A stretch of DNA of 21,338 nt from Methylococcaceae bacterium (GTDB lineage Bacteria; Pseudomonadota; Gammaproteobacteria; Methylococcales; UBA1147). The notes below the pieces were generated by a model. It did not search any database. It was not told the origin of the DNA and saw nothing but the letters and a program-made list of their open reading frames with translations. The stretch is from NCBI GenBank assembly GCA_022616595.1, contig JAKEEL010000136.1, forward strand, positions 1 through 21,338, given 5' to 3'. The translations under genes and the position numbers were made by a program. How positions within the stretch are numbered: position 1 is the first letter of the stretch; every line of letters starts with the position of its first letter. Positions 1 through 7,008 of the stretch are shown here, in pieces.

Positions 1-323
1 CAGCATCGTTTTGGCGGTGGTCATGGATTAACCAAACAAATTCAGCAAGGGTCCGGGGATCGTGAACAATTCAATTCGGGTCGAACTGTACCAAATTCGG
101 GGCCTCGGTGTCACTTGATCGAAGCCTTCTTTTCCTGCGACGAGAAACGGCCAATCGGACTACTTCCGGAAATCAGCGCGCCAGCTTTCGGCAATATCAC
201 GCTATACATTTTTCGAATCTTCTTTTATTGTTTGGAGTTTAATCCGATTGGAGTAGAATGGTCATGCGCCGATTGAGGGGTGTATTTTTTGCTGATAACC
301 TGAAACGAAAGGGAGGAACCAAG
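1..323. other. gene-free leader upstream of the first lipoprotein
   Basis: I see no convincing gene here. At the left edge a minus-strand ATG at 24-22 opens eight codons that run off the window; it has no clear ribosome binding site, so a divergent gene starting there is possible but unproven. The right part carries the likely promoter and the ribosome binding site of the lipoprotein gene at 324. No RNA gene or strong hairpin was recognised. Confidence 0.5.
232..259 (+). promoter_or_regulatory. candidate promoter for the acidic lipoprotein gene
   Basis: TTGGAG at 232-237 and TAGAAT at 254-259 are separated by 16 nt. The -10 matches the sigma-70 consensus at five of six bases, but the -35 is poor. 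It lies about 65 nt before the start codon at 324. A second weak option lies nearer the gene (TTGAGG near 273). Read by eye only. Confidence 0.3.
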
Positions 324-674
324 ATGAAGACCAATTACATTTCGATGTGCTTTGCGGCCGCTGTATTTTTGTTGATCGGTTGCGGTGAAAAGCCCGAAAC
401 CGAGACCGGTGAAAAGGCTGCAAGTCCGGCCGCTGTTGAAAAAGCACCGGGAACCGAACAAGGAGTGGCTCCGGCACCGGTTGAAGCGCCCGGTGCAGCC
501 GTGAGCGAGCCCGCAACCGGAACCCTTGAAGCCGTGCCCAACCCTGAGGGCGGAGTACCGGAGGATACGGATTCAGACGAACCGGTCGGAACGGATGCCA
601 GCGAAGGGAGTGACGCGAACGTCGATCCCATGGCAACGCCAGCGCCGACTCCTGCCCCGGAACCCGTCGAATAA
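324..674 (+). CDS. acidic, Pro/Ala/Glu-rich lipoprotein of unknown function
   Basis: A 116-aa predicted lipoprotein. The N-terminus is a lipoprotein signal peptide: a Lys at position 2, a hydrophobic stretch, and a lipobox LLIGC with the lipidated Cys at residue 20. The rest (about 25-116) is low complexity, rich in Pro, Ala, Glu, Gly and Thr, with many acidic and few basic residues late in the chain. It has no recognisable domain and is probably disordered, like a spacer or surface-exposed tail. The start at 324 is chosen over an in-frame ATG at 258 because GGGAGG at 311-316 sits at normal spacing before it and because the signal peptide then begins at residue 1. It converges on the small secreted-protein gene on the other strand. 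Processing by Lgt, LspA and Lnt is expected from the lipobox. Function is unknown. Confidence 0.75.
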   Translation: MKTNYISMCFAAAVFLLIGCGEKPETETGEKAASPAAVEKAPGTEQGVAPAPVEAPGAAVSEPATGTLEAVPNPEGGVPEDTDSDEPVGTDASEGSDANVDPMATPAPTPAPEPVE

Positions 675-765
675 CACGACGCGGTTTACCGTTTTCGACC
701 CGGGAACCATCCCAGGGACGGGTGCTTCCCCAAGCAGTGGTGCGCAGGGCTTCGCGGCTCGCCTT

Positions 766-1065
766 TCAGTAGCCGTAGTCCAACTGGTTGATGAAGCGCA
801 GGACGCCGTTTTGAAATATCAGTTCCTGCATGAATCGGTTGCGGCCGAAGTTGTAGGTCCAGACTTCGAAGTGATTGTAGCCCTGGATATAACCATAAAC
901 CAAAATGGGCAGGTCGTAGGAGTGGACGAAGACGGGATCACCGCATAACCGTTGAACCTTATGCAAACGGTCGCCGACATCAACAATCTTGTTACCGCAG
1001 CGTAACGCGAGGGCCGGGCCGCTAGCGAGTAGGATGCAAAATATCCCCAATACAATTTTTTTCAT
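766..1065 (-). CDS. small secreted DUF2845-type protein
   Basis: A 99-aa exported protein. Residues 1-20 form a classical signal peptide ending in an A-L-A cleavage motif. The mature part begins LRCGNKIVDVGD and continues with RLCGDPVFV, the pattern of the DUF2845 family: an N-terminal Cys-Gly, a turn with V-G-D, then a second C-G-D/E-P. The two Cys could form a disulfide in the periplasm. The remainder is aromatic and rich in Tyr, Asn and Phe, as in small beta-sandwich periplasmic proteins. The start at 1065 is supported by AAGGA about 6 nt upstream; the same frame stays open further upstream inside the transporter gene, but that part is a shadow. It lies 71 nt downstream of the NRAMP-like gene on the same strand and may be co-transcribed. 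Family function is unknown. Confidence 0.8.
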   Translation of the reverse strand: MKKIVLGIFCILLASGPALALRCGNKIVDVGDRLHKVQRLCGDPVFVHSYDLPILVYGYIQGYNHFEVWTYNFGRNRFMQELIFQNGVLRFINQLDYGY

Positions 1066-1136
1066 GCTCAGTCCTTCTTCTTGTCGACGGAAATAACCTA
1101 CGCTGTTTGCGGCGGAATGAATACAACTTATACAGG

Positions 1137-2573
1137 TTACCCTGTGCCGATCCAACTCCCCCAACCAAAAGCCGCTGCAAGTCCCAGATAAACCAGAAAA
1201 CTCAGGGCCAATAACCAGGCACTCTGCCTTGCGGGTCTGGCCCAGGCGGGGAGCGACGGAGCCAACAGCCGGTAATTGAGGAAGTACAAGGCCAAGGGGA
1301 AGATCACGGTGCCCGCGAAGCCGATCACGGCGCTGGTCAGGATCAGAGTGCCGGGAGTGTCGAGGGGCATGGTCAGACAAGTAACGAGAGTCATCAACGC
1401 CAGAGAAAAGTAATAGCAGGCTCGCTGGGACCAGCGCCGGCTTTTCGGAATCAGTACCTGAACGATATCGGCCTGCATCCGGCTCACGCCATCCGCGGTC
1501 GCGAGCCAGGTATCGGACAAGAAAGCCGCGGCGATCACCAAAAATAGAATCCTGCCGACTTCGCCCCAGGCTACCTCGAAAAATCGGGCCTGGACCACGG
1601 CCAGTTCGTAATCGTCGGGCAGCAATCCCGCGGGAAACAAGAGAGCATAGGCCAGCAGACAGGTCATCAGGGTGGTGCTCAGATTGCCGAGAATGCCCAC
1701 CAGCACGTCGGTCCGCAGATACCTTTCCCATTGCCGCCAGCGTTCCCGGTTTTCCGTGTGTTCATCCGGCATAAATCCGTCCCGGCTGACCACCTCGGGT
1801 TTACCCGCGATCGGTCCGGTGATCCGGCCCATGTGGATTGCCATGCCCGCACCCTTATCGCGCAGCCAGTAGGAGTAGAACAGAATCCAGAAACCTCCGA
1901 GTCCGGCAAACGCGATGGCCGTGAGCAGCTTGCTCGCATCCCCGGGGTCCCAGGGGCGCGGCAGGGGAGTCGTCGGACCCGATAATCCGCGCACAAAATC
2001 CGGCACGGCCTGCAGCACGTCCGGTTGGCCGCAGGCCCAGAAGAGACCGATCAGCGTGGTAACGGCGACCAGTTTCATGAAGCGCTCCACCAGTACATAA
2101 ACCACTCGGCTGAACAAAATGGCCGTCAGGAACAGGGCGATCGTGGCATAACCCCAGAACAGCGTCTGATCGGCAACCGGCCAGCCATTCGGCAAGCCGG
2201 TCAACGCCGCGAGCGAGGTCCCGCCGGCCGCGGCGAATGCGCCGAACCAGCAGAACGACACGGTCATCAATAGCCACAGAAAAATGCCCAGGCCGCGGTG
2301 GAGTCGGATAAAACCGTGGAATATACTTTCCCCGGTCAACAGAGTATATCGGCCGATCTCGATATTGAGCGGGTATTGGAGCAGGCAGGCCGGGATCAGC
2401 AGGCACAGGAAGGTAAGGCCGTACTTGGCGATCAGATACGGCCACCAGATCAGCTCTCCGCTGCCCTGCGCCAAGGCCATCCAGACGATGCCGGGCCCCA
2501 GAGCCGCCCGCCATCCGGGAAAGCGTGGCAGGGGCCTTCGATCCAGCTTAGACAGTTCGTTGTTGTGGTGCAT
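1137..2573 (-). CDS. NRAMP-fold membrane transporter lacking the canonical metal motifs
   Basis: A 478-aa polytopic inner-membrane protein with about 11 hydrophobic segments and the order expected of the NRAMP branch of the LeuT/APC fold. Residues 26-46 (GPGIVW then QGSGELIWWPY) align with NRAMP TM1, but the metal-binding D-P-G-N is replaced by Q-G-S-G-E. TM6 (about 216-236, FAGLGGFWILFYSYW) lacks the M-P-H motif. A charged cytoplasmic loop of about 45 residues (238-285, ending in RERWRQWERYLR) follows TM6. In canonical NRAMPs those two motifs coordinate Mn2+ or Fe2+, so the substrate here is probably not the usual divalent metal. The start codon has AAGGA a few bases upstream. It is divergent from mlaC and upstream of the DUF2845-type gene. 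Fold confidence is high; substrate is unknown. Confidence 0.8.
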   Translation of the reverse strand: MHHNNELSKLDRRPLPRFPGWRAALGPGIVWMALAQGSGELIWWPYLIAKYGLTFLCLLIPACLLQYPLNIEIGRYTLLTGESIFHGFIRLHRGLGIFLWLLMTVSFCWFGAFAAAGGTSLAALTGLPNGWPVADQTLFWGYATIALFLTAILFSRVVYVLVERFMKLVAVTTLIGLFWACGQPDVLQAVPDFVRGLSGPTTPLPRPWDPGDASKLLTAIAFAGLGGFWILFYSYWLRDKGAGMAIHMGRITGPIAGKPEVVSRDGFMPDEHTENRERWRQWERYLRTDVLVGILGNLSTTLMTCLLAYALLFPAGLLPDDYELAVVQARFFEVAWGEVGRILFLVIAAAFLSDTWLATADGVSRMQADIVQVLIPKSRRWSQRACYYFSLALMTLVTCLTMPLDTPGTLILTSAVIGFAGTVIFPLALYFLNYRLLAPSLPAWARPARQSAWLLALSFLVYLGLAAAFGWGSWIGTG

Positions 2574-2642
2574 GGATCCTTAGGGTAGAAAAGGAAAGCC
2601 TGAAGTGAATCCCTTCCCTGCAACACACCGCGTTGGTATCCA

Positions 2643-2670
2643 TTGACAGCCGGGAAACCCTTGTGATTTG
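2643..2670 (+). promoter_or_regulatory. candidate promoter for mlaC
   Basis: A perfect TTGACA lies at 2643-2648. Sixteen nt later comes GATTTG (2665-2670), preceded by TG in an extended -10 arrangement. The -10 itself is weak. It overlaps the rejected upstream ATG at 2668, which supports starting MlaC at 2722. Its position fits a divergent intergenic region between the NRAMP-like gene and mlaC. Confidence 0.4.
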
Positions 2671-2721
2671 ATGGCAGCCCGTCCTGCGCTTCGAACAACG
2701 CCTTTTGGCAAGAACGAATCA

Positions 2722-3372
2722 ATGAGAAACAACCTATTCAAGTCGACTCGGCGATTGTTCGCCATTGGGTTTCCGTTGTTCGTCGTCCTTGGCGCGACAC
2801 CGGACCGGGTACTCGGAGCCGACATCACCGCGGCCCAGGCAATGGTGGAAGCGACCACGAGCCAGGTCCTCGAACTCCTGAAGACGAACAAGGATCGGTT
2901 AAAAAATGACAAGACCGAACTCCACCGCCTGGTCAACGAGATCGTCGTGCCGCATTTCGATTTTCGCGCGATGTCCCGCCTGGTTCTGGGTAAGCACTGG
3001 CGGCACGCGACCGACGAGCAGAAGAAACGCTTCACCGAGGAATTCAAGACGCTTCTGGTCAGGACCTATTCCACGACAATGCTGGATTTCACGGACGAAA
3101 CGGTCAAATACCTTCCCGTCCGCCCGGGCAGCGACGAATCCAAGGCGCTCTGCCGCATGGAGATCACTCAGCCGGGTGGCGGACCGCCGGTGAAAATGGA
3201 TTTGCGCATGGTCATTCGGGATGAAGGCTGGATGGTCTACGACATCACCGTCGATGGAATCAGCCTGGTCACCAATTACCGCAACAGCTTCGGCAACGAA
3301 GTCCTGAAAACCGGAATCGATGGACTGATCAATAAACTGGTCGAAAAGAATCTCCCGAGTCACGCAGGGTGA
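2722..3372 (+). CDS. mlaC: MlaC/Ttg2D-family periplasmic phospholipid-binding protein
   Basis: A 216-aa exported protein. Residues 1 to about 33 form a signal peptide (basic NLFKSTRR, then a hydrophobic core, cleavage near VLG-A). The mature part shows the hallmark of the MlaC (Tol_Tol_Ttg2) family: VVPHFDFRAMSRLVLGKHW, followed by DEQKKRFTEEF and LLVRTY, then a C-terminal NTF2-like sheet with VYDITVDGISLVTNYR. In characterised systems MlaC shuttles glycerophospholipids through the periplasm between the MlaA-porin complex and the MlaFEDB transporter. Here no mlaF, E, D or B is adjacent, so it is a solitary copy. The start at 2722 places the signal peptide at the N-terminus; its ribosome binding site is weak. 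An in-frame ATG at 2668 would prepend a non-signal-like segment. It converges on the diflavin fusion gene with only 40 nt between stops. Confidence 0.85.
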   Translation: MRNNLFKSTRRLFAIGFPLFVVLGATPDRVLGADITAAQAMVEATTSQVLELLKTNKDRLKNDKTELHRLVNEIVVPHFDFRAMSRLVLGKHWRHATDEQKKRFTEEFKTLLVRTYSTTMLDFTDETVKYLPVRPGSDESKALCRMEITQPGGGPPVKMDLRMVIRDEGWMVYDITVDGISLVTNYRNSFGNEVLKTGIDGLINKLVEKNLPSHAG

Positions 3373-3412
3373 TCAAGGCACCGGATTTCGAAGCTCGCCA
3401 GGTTTTCGTTAT

Positions 3413-5644
3413 TTAGTACACGTCTCGCTGATATCGTTTTGCCTTTTCCAGTGCCCTGATATATTCCTCCGCCCGTTCCTGACTTTTTCCGCCCTGTGTC
3501 GCGACAATATTGATCAGGGCCTTGTGGACGTCGCCGGCCATGCGTGCCGCGTCGCCGCAAACATAGAAATGGGAACCCTCCTCGAGCCAATCGTAAATTT
3601 CCTTGGAATTTTCCGTCATGAGGTTCTGAACATAAATTTTCTCCGCCTGGTCCCTCGAGAAAGCCGCGTGCATGTGGGCCAAGACGCCGGATTCCATCAT
3701 GGCCTCCCACTCGTCCGCATAAACATAGTCGGTTGCTTTGTGCTGATCGCCGAAGAACAACCAGTTTTTACCCTGCGCGCCGGTTGCTTCGCGTTCCTGG
3801 AGGAAGGCCCTGAAGGGAGCAACTCCGGTACCGGGACCGACCATGATCACCGGAATATCCGGATCGTCCGGTAGACGGAAAACCTTGTTGGGTTGGACAT
3901 AGACCAAGAGTTTTTCGTTGTCCTCGACGCGTCCCGCGAGAAAGGTGGAACAGACGCCTTCCCGGTCCCTGTCGTGGGAACGGTAACGGACCGCACCGAC
4001 CAGCAGGTGGGCCTGGTTTTTATGCTTGCTCAGACTCGAGGCGATCGAATACAGGCGCCCCGGCATTTTACGCAGTATGTTCACAAAGTCCTGCGGGGCG
4101 ATTCCGGCGGGCGGGGCATCCTCGACCAGGTCGATGATCTGCCGGCCCCAGCAATATTCCTTGAAGTCTTCGGTATGCGCGTCGTCGAGCAGCGTTTTCA
4201 GGTCGTCGCTGTTGACGAGTTCGGCATATTTTTCCACGAGTACACGGCTCAGGCCGGTCGCATCGAGCTTGCTGATCAAGGCCTCGCGCAGTTCCACGGT
4301 TTCCTTGCCCAGCGTGACCTTTTCGGAGCCCGCATATTTCAACGCGGTCAGCAAATCGTCCACATAGGCAGGATTGTTTTTTGGATAAACTCCGAGCGCA
4401 TCGCCGGGTTCGTAGATCAGTCCGGAATCACCGAGATCGATTTCCAGATGTTGATTTTGCTTTGCCGAGCCCTCGCCGCTGAGGTTGATGCTGACCAGAA
4501 CATCCGCGGGGTAGGGATTGGTTTTTGAGTATTTGGATTTTTCTTTGGACGGGAATTCGAGGACTTGGGCGCTGGTTTTTACTTCGCCCGTGGATTCTCC
4601 GGCGATCGATTGGTATTTTTCGAGAACCCTGGTGGTCCATTCCGCGCCGGGTTCTTCAAAGTCAACGTCCGAATCGATGCGGTCCATCAGCCGCTGTGCA
4701 CCGAGTTTTTCCAAAAACGCATCGAAGTCCTTGCCGGTCTGGCAGAATTTTTCATAGCTGGTGTCGCCGAGTGCAAAGACCGCGTATTTCAGGTTTTCGA
4801 GCCGCGGTGCGTCGCCGCTTTTGAGGTAGGCATGCATTTCTTCCGCGGCGACCGGGGGATCGCCTTCGCCGTGGGTGCTCACGATCACGAACAGTAATTT
4901 TTCGCTCGCGATAGTCTCCGGCTTATAGTCGGCCATATCCTGGACGCGCGCGTTGAAGCCTCTGGAAGCGGCCTGTGTCTGCAATTGCTTCGCGAGCCCT
5001 TCGCCGTTTCCGGTTTGGGAACCGAACAGAATGGTCATCAGAGGCAGCGTCGATGCCGCGGACACGGGCTGAGTTTGAAGCGCGCCGGTATCGAACGCGG
5101 CAGCCACGCCTTGCGCACCGCTCAACGCGGCAAAGTAACCGCTCAGCCAGGCCGCCTGGATCGTGGTTAATGAAGACCCAGCAAGAGAACCGAGCAGGCC
5201 TGCCTGTTGGGCGCTGAGCGGGCTGCCGATGAGTCCCGCGGCAGGCCCGGTCGCGCCGAGTAATTGGCCCGCGGCAATGATCGAGCCGTCCGCAGACAAA
5301 GGCCCTTCGATTTCGATCGCGAGATGCTTGGAGATCGGCATGCCGCTTCCGGCGGTGTCGCCATCCTCCATGAATTGGCTGGAAACCGGACCATACGCCA
5401 TGAAAACCATGCCGGGTTCGGCGTCCGGACTCTTTCGTTCCTTGCAGCTCACGATGGCTTCGCTGCCGCCTGGAGAGCGCATGCGAATCGTATCGCCTTT
5501 GGTCAAGCCCAAACGGGCCATGTCGTCGACATGGAGTTCCACAGTCGAAGTCTCGTCCTTGTATTCACTCTTGAGCTTGCCGGCGTTCAGGGATGCGCCT
5601 TGCCGGCTGGTTCGGACAGGAACCAGAATCATGCTTTCAGCCAT
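3413..5644 (-). CDS. fusion of an FwdD-like molybdopterin-binding domain with a complete CysJ-type diflavin reductase
   Basis: A 743-aa cytoplasmic protein. Residues 1-116 look like formylmethanofuran dehydrogenase subunit D: RTSRQG (11-16), AGKLKSEY (21-28), VDDMARLGLTKGD (39-51), GPVSSQ (85-90) and GSGMPISK (99-106). Residues 140-175 match the CysJ N-terminus (SPLSAQQAGLL, QAAWLSGYF). The FMN domain spans about 203-345 (FGSQTGNGE 207-215, STHGEGDPP 256-264, ALGDTSYEKFC 291-301). The FAD domain spans about 375-595 (RLYSIASS 530-537, GVCSTFLAG 563-571). The NADP domain is 600-743 (GPGTGVAPFR 603-612, FSRD, CGDA) and ends RYQRDVY exactly like CysJ. All reductase motifs are intact, so NADPH to FAD to FMN electron flow is expected. 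CysJ alone is about 600 aa; the extra length is the N-terminal domain. No cysI is in the window. GGAGG lies 7-8 nt before the ATG. It is 114 nt downstream of mfnB. The electron acceptor is unknown. Confidence 0.9.
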   Translation of the reverse strand: MAESMILVPVRTSRQGASLNAGKLKSEYKDETSTVELHVDDMARLGLTKGDTIRMRSPGGSEAIVSCKERKSPDAEPGMVFMAYGPVSSQFMEDGDTAGSGMPISKHLAIEIEGPLSADGSIIAAGQLLGATGPAAGLIGSPLSAQQAGLLGSLAGSSLTTIQAAWLSGYFAALSGAQGVAAAFDTGALQTQPVSAASTLPLMTILFGSQTGNGEGLAKQLQTQAASRGFNARVQDMADYKPETIASEKLLFVIVSTHGEGDPPVAAEEMHAYLKSGDAPRLENLKYAVFALGDTSYEKFCQTGKDFDAFLEKLGAQRLMDRIDSDVDFEEPGAEWTTRVLEKYQSIAGESTGEVKTSAQVLEFPSKEKSKYSKTNPYPADVLVSINLSGEGSAKQNQHLEIDLGDSGLIYEPGDALGVYPKNNPAYVDDLLTALKYAGSEKVTLGKETVELREALISKLDATGLSRVLVEKYAELVNSDDLKTLLDDAHTEDFKEYCWGRQIIDLVEDAPPAGIAPQDFVNILRKMPGRLYSIASSLSKHKNQAHLLVGAVRYRSHDRDREGVCSTFLAGRVEDNEKLLVYVQPNKVFRLPDDPDIPVIMVGPGTGVAPFRAFLQEREATGAQGKNWLFFGDQHKATDYVYADEWEAMMESGVLAHMHAAFSRDQAEKIYVQNLMTENSKEIYDWLEEGSHFYVCGDAARMAGDVHKALINIVATQGGKSQERAEEYIRALEKAKRYQRDVY

Positions 5645-5688
5645 TTATTTCCTCCGGGTGAAGGGGGTAGCAATTTTTTTTTCAGGAT

Positions 5689-5717
5689 AGCATAAGAAAT
5701 CCGCCCCGGATTCTCAA
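5689..5717 (-). promoter_or_regulatory. candidate promoter for the FwdD-CysJ fusion gene
   Basis: On the minus strand TTGAGA (5717-5712) and TATGCT (5694-5689) are 17 nt apart, five and four matches to the sigma-70 boxes. It sits in the 114-nt gap between mfnB and the fusion gene, about 45 nt before the start codon. A run of nine A follows in the leader, then the strong GGAGG. The fusion gene could therefore be transcribed on its own as well as by read-through. Confidence 0.45.
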
Positions 5718-5758
5718 GTTGCATTGTCAAAAACAAGGAATGCGCCTCGCTGTTCAGG

Positions 5759-6433
5759 TCAAGAAATTTTCTTTCGAATCAGGCGAAGGGCTTCGGGATC
5801 CAGGCAATCGATGCGATTCCGATGGATGCACAAGGCACCGCGGAAACCAAGATAATCCGGAGACAACTCCAGCAACGGTTCGATATCCTCACTTTGCAGC
5901 GAACCCGCGAGACCGCAGAGGAAATCGTACTGGCGGGCCGTAGTCACGAAGTGTGCCAGTTTATCCCGCTTCAGGATTTGCCGCAGGGAACCTACACGCT
6001 TATCCCGGGTATCCAGCATCACTCCTGAAAACCCCGCGGACGCGAGCTCCGGGAACCACTGCGTGTCCGGATCGCAATCCGCGAAGAACACCGCGATCAG
6101 ACGCGCTCCGTTCGAAGTCCGGCCTTTCAGAACGGCGATCGATGCGTGCCAGTCTCCGCCCGGAAACAGTCCGATCTTCACATAATCGACACCGGTCGCG
6201 GACATTTTATCCACGGCCTGTCGGACGATTTCAGGGTGCATCGGCAGATCGCCTACGGTTGCGCTGGATACCGTATCGGCATTCAGTTTCTTCACGATCT
6301 CCTCGACCAGATCGGTTTCCAAGGCGCCGAGCGCACCCGCGGCCGGCGCCTTCAGATCGATAATGTCGGCTCCAGCAGCCTGAGCCGTGAGCGCCTCGTC
6401 AAGACTGGAGACGCTTGCGAGCATCCCGGTCAT
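5759..6433 (-). CDS. mfnB: (5-formylfuran-3-yl)methyl phosphate synthase, methanofuran biosynthesis
   Basis: A 224-aa cytoplasmic protein of the MfnB (former DUF556) family. In methanogens MfnB condenses two molecules of glyceraldehyde 3-phosphate into the furan ring precursor of methanofuran; bacterial homologues occur in methylotrophs that carry tetrahydromethanopterin and a methanofuran-like cofactor. The TIM-barrel signature is clear: GADIIDLKAP with Asp26 and the Schiff-base Lys28, VKIGLFPG with Lys86, and LDTRDKRVG with Asp141 and Lys145. These correspond, from memory of the archaeal enzyme, to the catalytic Asp and three Lys residues. Length is normal for the family (about 230 aa). Its ATG overlaps the stop of the DUF447 gene by 4 nt (ATGA), indicating translational coupling, and the DHPS-like gene lies upstream in the same unit. 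Confidence 0.88.
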   Translation of the reverse strand: MTGMLASVSSLDEALTAQAAGADIIDLKAPAAGALGALETDLVEEIVKKLNADTVSSATVGDLPMHPEIVRQAVDKMSATGVDYVKIGLFPGGDWHASIAVLKGRTSNGARLIAVFFADCDPDTQWFPELASAGFSGVMLDTRDKRVGSLRQILKRDKLAHFVTTARQYDFLCGLAGSLQSEDIEPLLELSPDYLGFRGALCIHRNRIDCLDPEALRLIRKKIS

Positions 6434-7008
6434 GATACGCCGGCCGGTTCCGGATGGGTCTTTCTGAATTCATCGATGCGCTGCATCAGCCAATGCCAAG
6501 CCTCGAGTTCCCGTTCCCCGGCGGTTTTATCGACTCCGATCCTGAGATATTCGATTTCGGTCTCAATCTTTTTCCAGGGCAGCAAGTGCAGGCGGCTCAC
6601 CAGAATGGCGGCTTCCAGCACCGAAAATTGAGCCCGGTTGAAGCCTCTGAAAGTTTGATGGCTGGCTTCATGGACGGCTTCGCAATAGAGCCGCGGGCGT
6701 TGTCCATCCTCTTCATACCGAACCAGTTTCAATTCGGTATGGGCCAGCGCTCCCGCGAGCCGCTTTCCCGCGATCCGTTCCGTATTGCATAGCGCAAAGT
6801 CTCTGCGCCCGGTCAGACAACCCGCATAGATCCGAACGTCATCCGTGCAATTCATGACCGCGTAACCGGTTTCCAGAATATTGTCCAGCGTTGTCGAGGG
6901 CTTGAAGGGCATCACCAGATATTGCCGGCCTTGGTCATGGATTCCCATCGGTGCGATATGGGTCCGGCCCGCATTGTTCCAGGATGTGATGACAATTTCT
7001 CTAATCAT
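6430..7008 (-). CDS. DUF447 family protein of the C1-carrier cluster
   Basis: A 192-aa cytoplasmic protein of the DUF447 family, shared by methanogenic archaea and tetrahydromethanopterin-using bacteria. The N-terminus REIVITSWNNAGRTHIAPMG resembles the split-barrel flavin-binding fold (pyridoxamine-phosphate-oxidase-like), and VMPFKPSTTLDNI with AVMNCTDDVRIYAGC fits the same sheet. The C-terminal part is helical (RGFNRAQFSVLEAAILVSRL, then KIETEIEYL). Its exact reaction is not known to me; repeated association with methanopterin and methanofuran genes suggests a biosynthetic or accessory role, perhaps binding a flavin or deazaflavin. It overlaps both neighbours by 4 nt (stop of the DHPS-like gene and start of mfnB), so the three genes are one translationally coupled unit. 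Confidence 0.85.
   Translation of the reverse strand: MIREIVITSWNNAGRTHIAPMGIHDQGRQYLVMPFKPSTTLDNILETGYAVMNCTDDVRIYAGCLTGRRDFALCNTERIAGKRLAGALAHTELKLVRYEEDGQRPRLYCEAVHEASHQTFRGFNRAQFSVLEAAILVSRLHLLPWKKIETEIEYLRIGVDKTAGERELEAWHWLMQRIDEFRKTHPEPAGVS

Noticed and set aside
1..24. Minus-strand ATG with eight open codons running off the left edge
   Set aside because: Too short to judge, no clear ribosome binding site, and no recognisable N-terminus.
1066..1731. N-terminal extension of the DUF2845-type protein inside the transporter gene
   Set aside because: The signal peptide and ribosome binding site place the start at 1065; the extension is out-of-frame transporter sequence.
3413..5644. Simple call as sulfite reductase alpha subunit CysJ
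   Set aside because: The reductase part fits, but about 116 extra N-terminal residues match FwdD, no cysI is adjacent, and the neighbours are C1-carrier genes. A role in sulfite reduction is kept only as an alternative.
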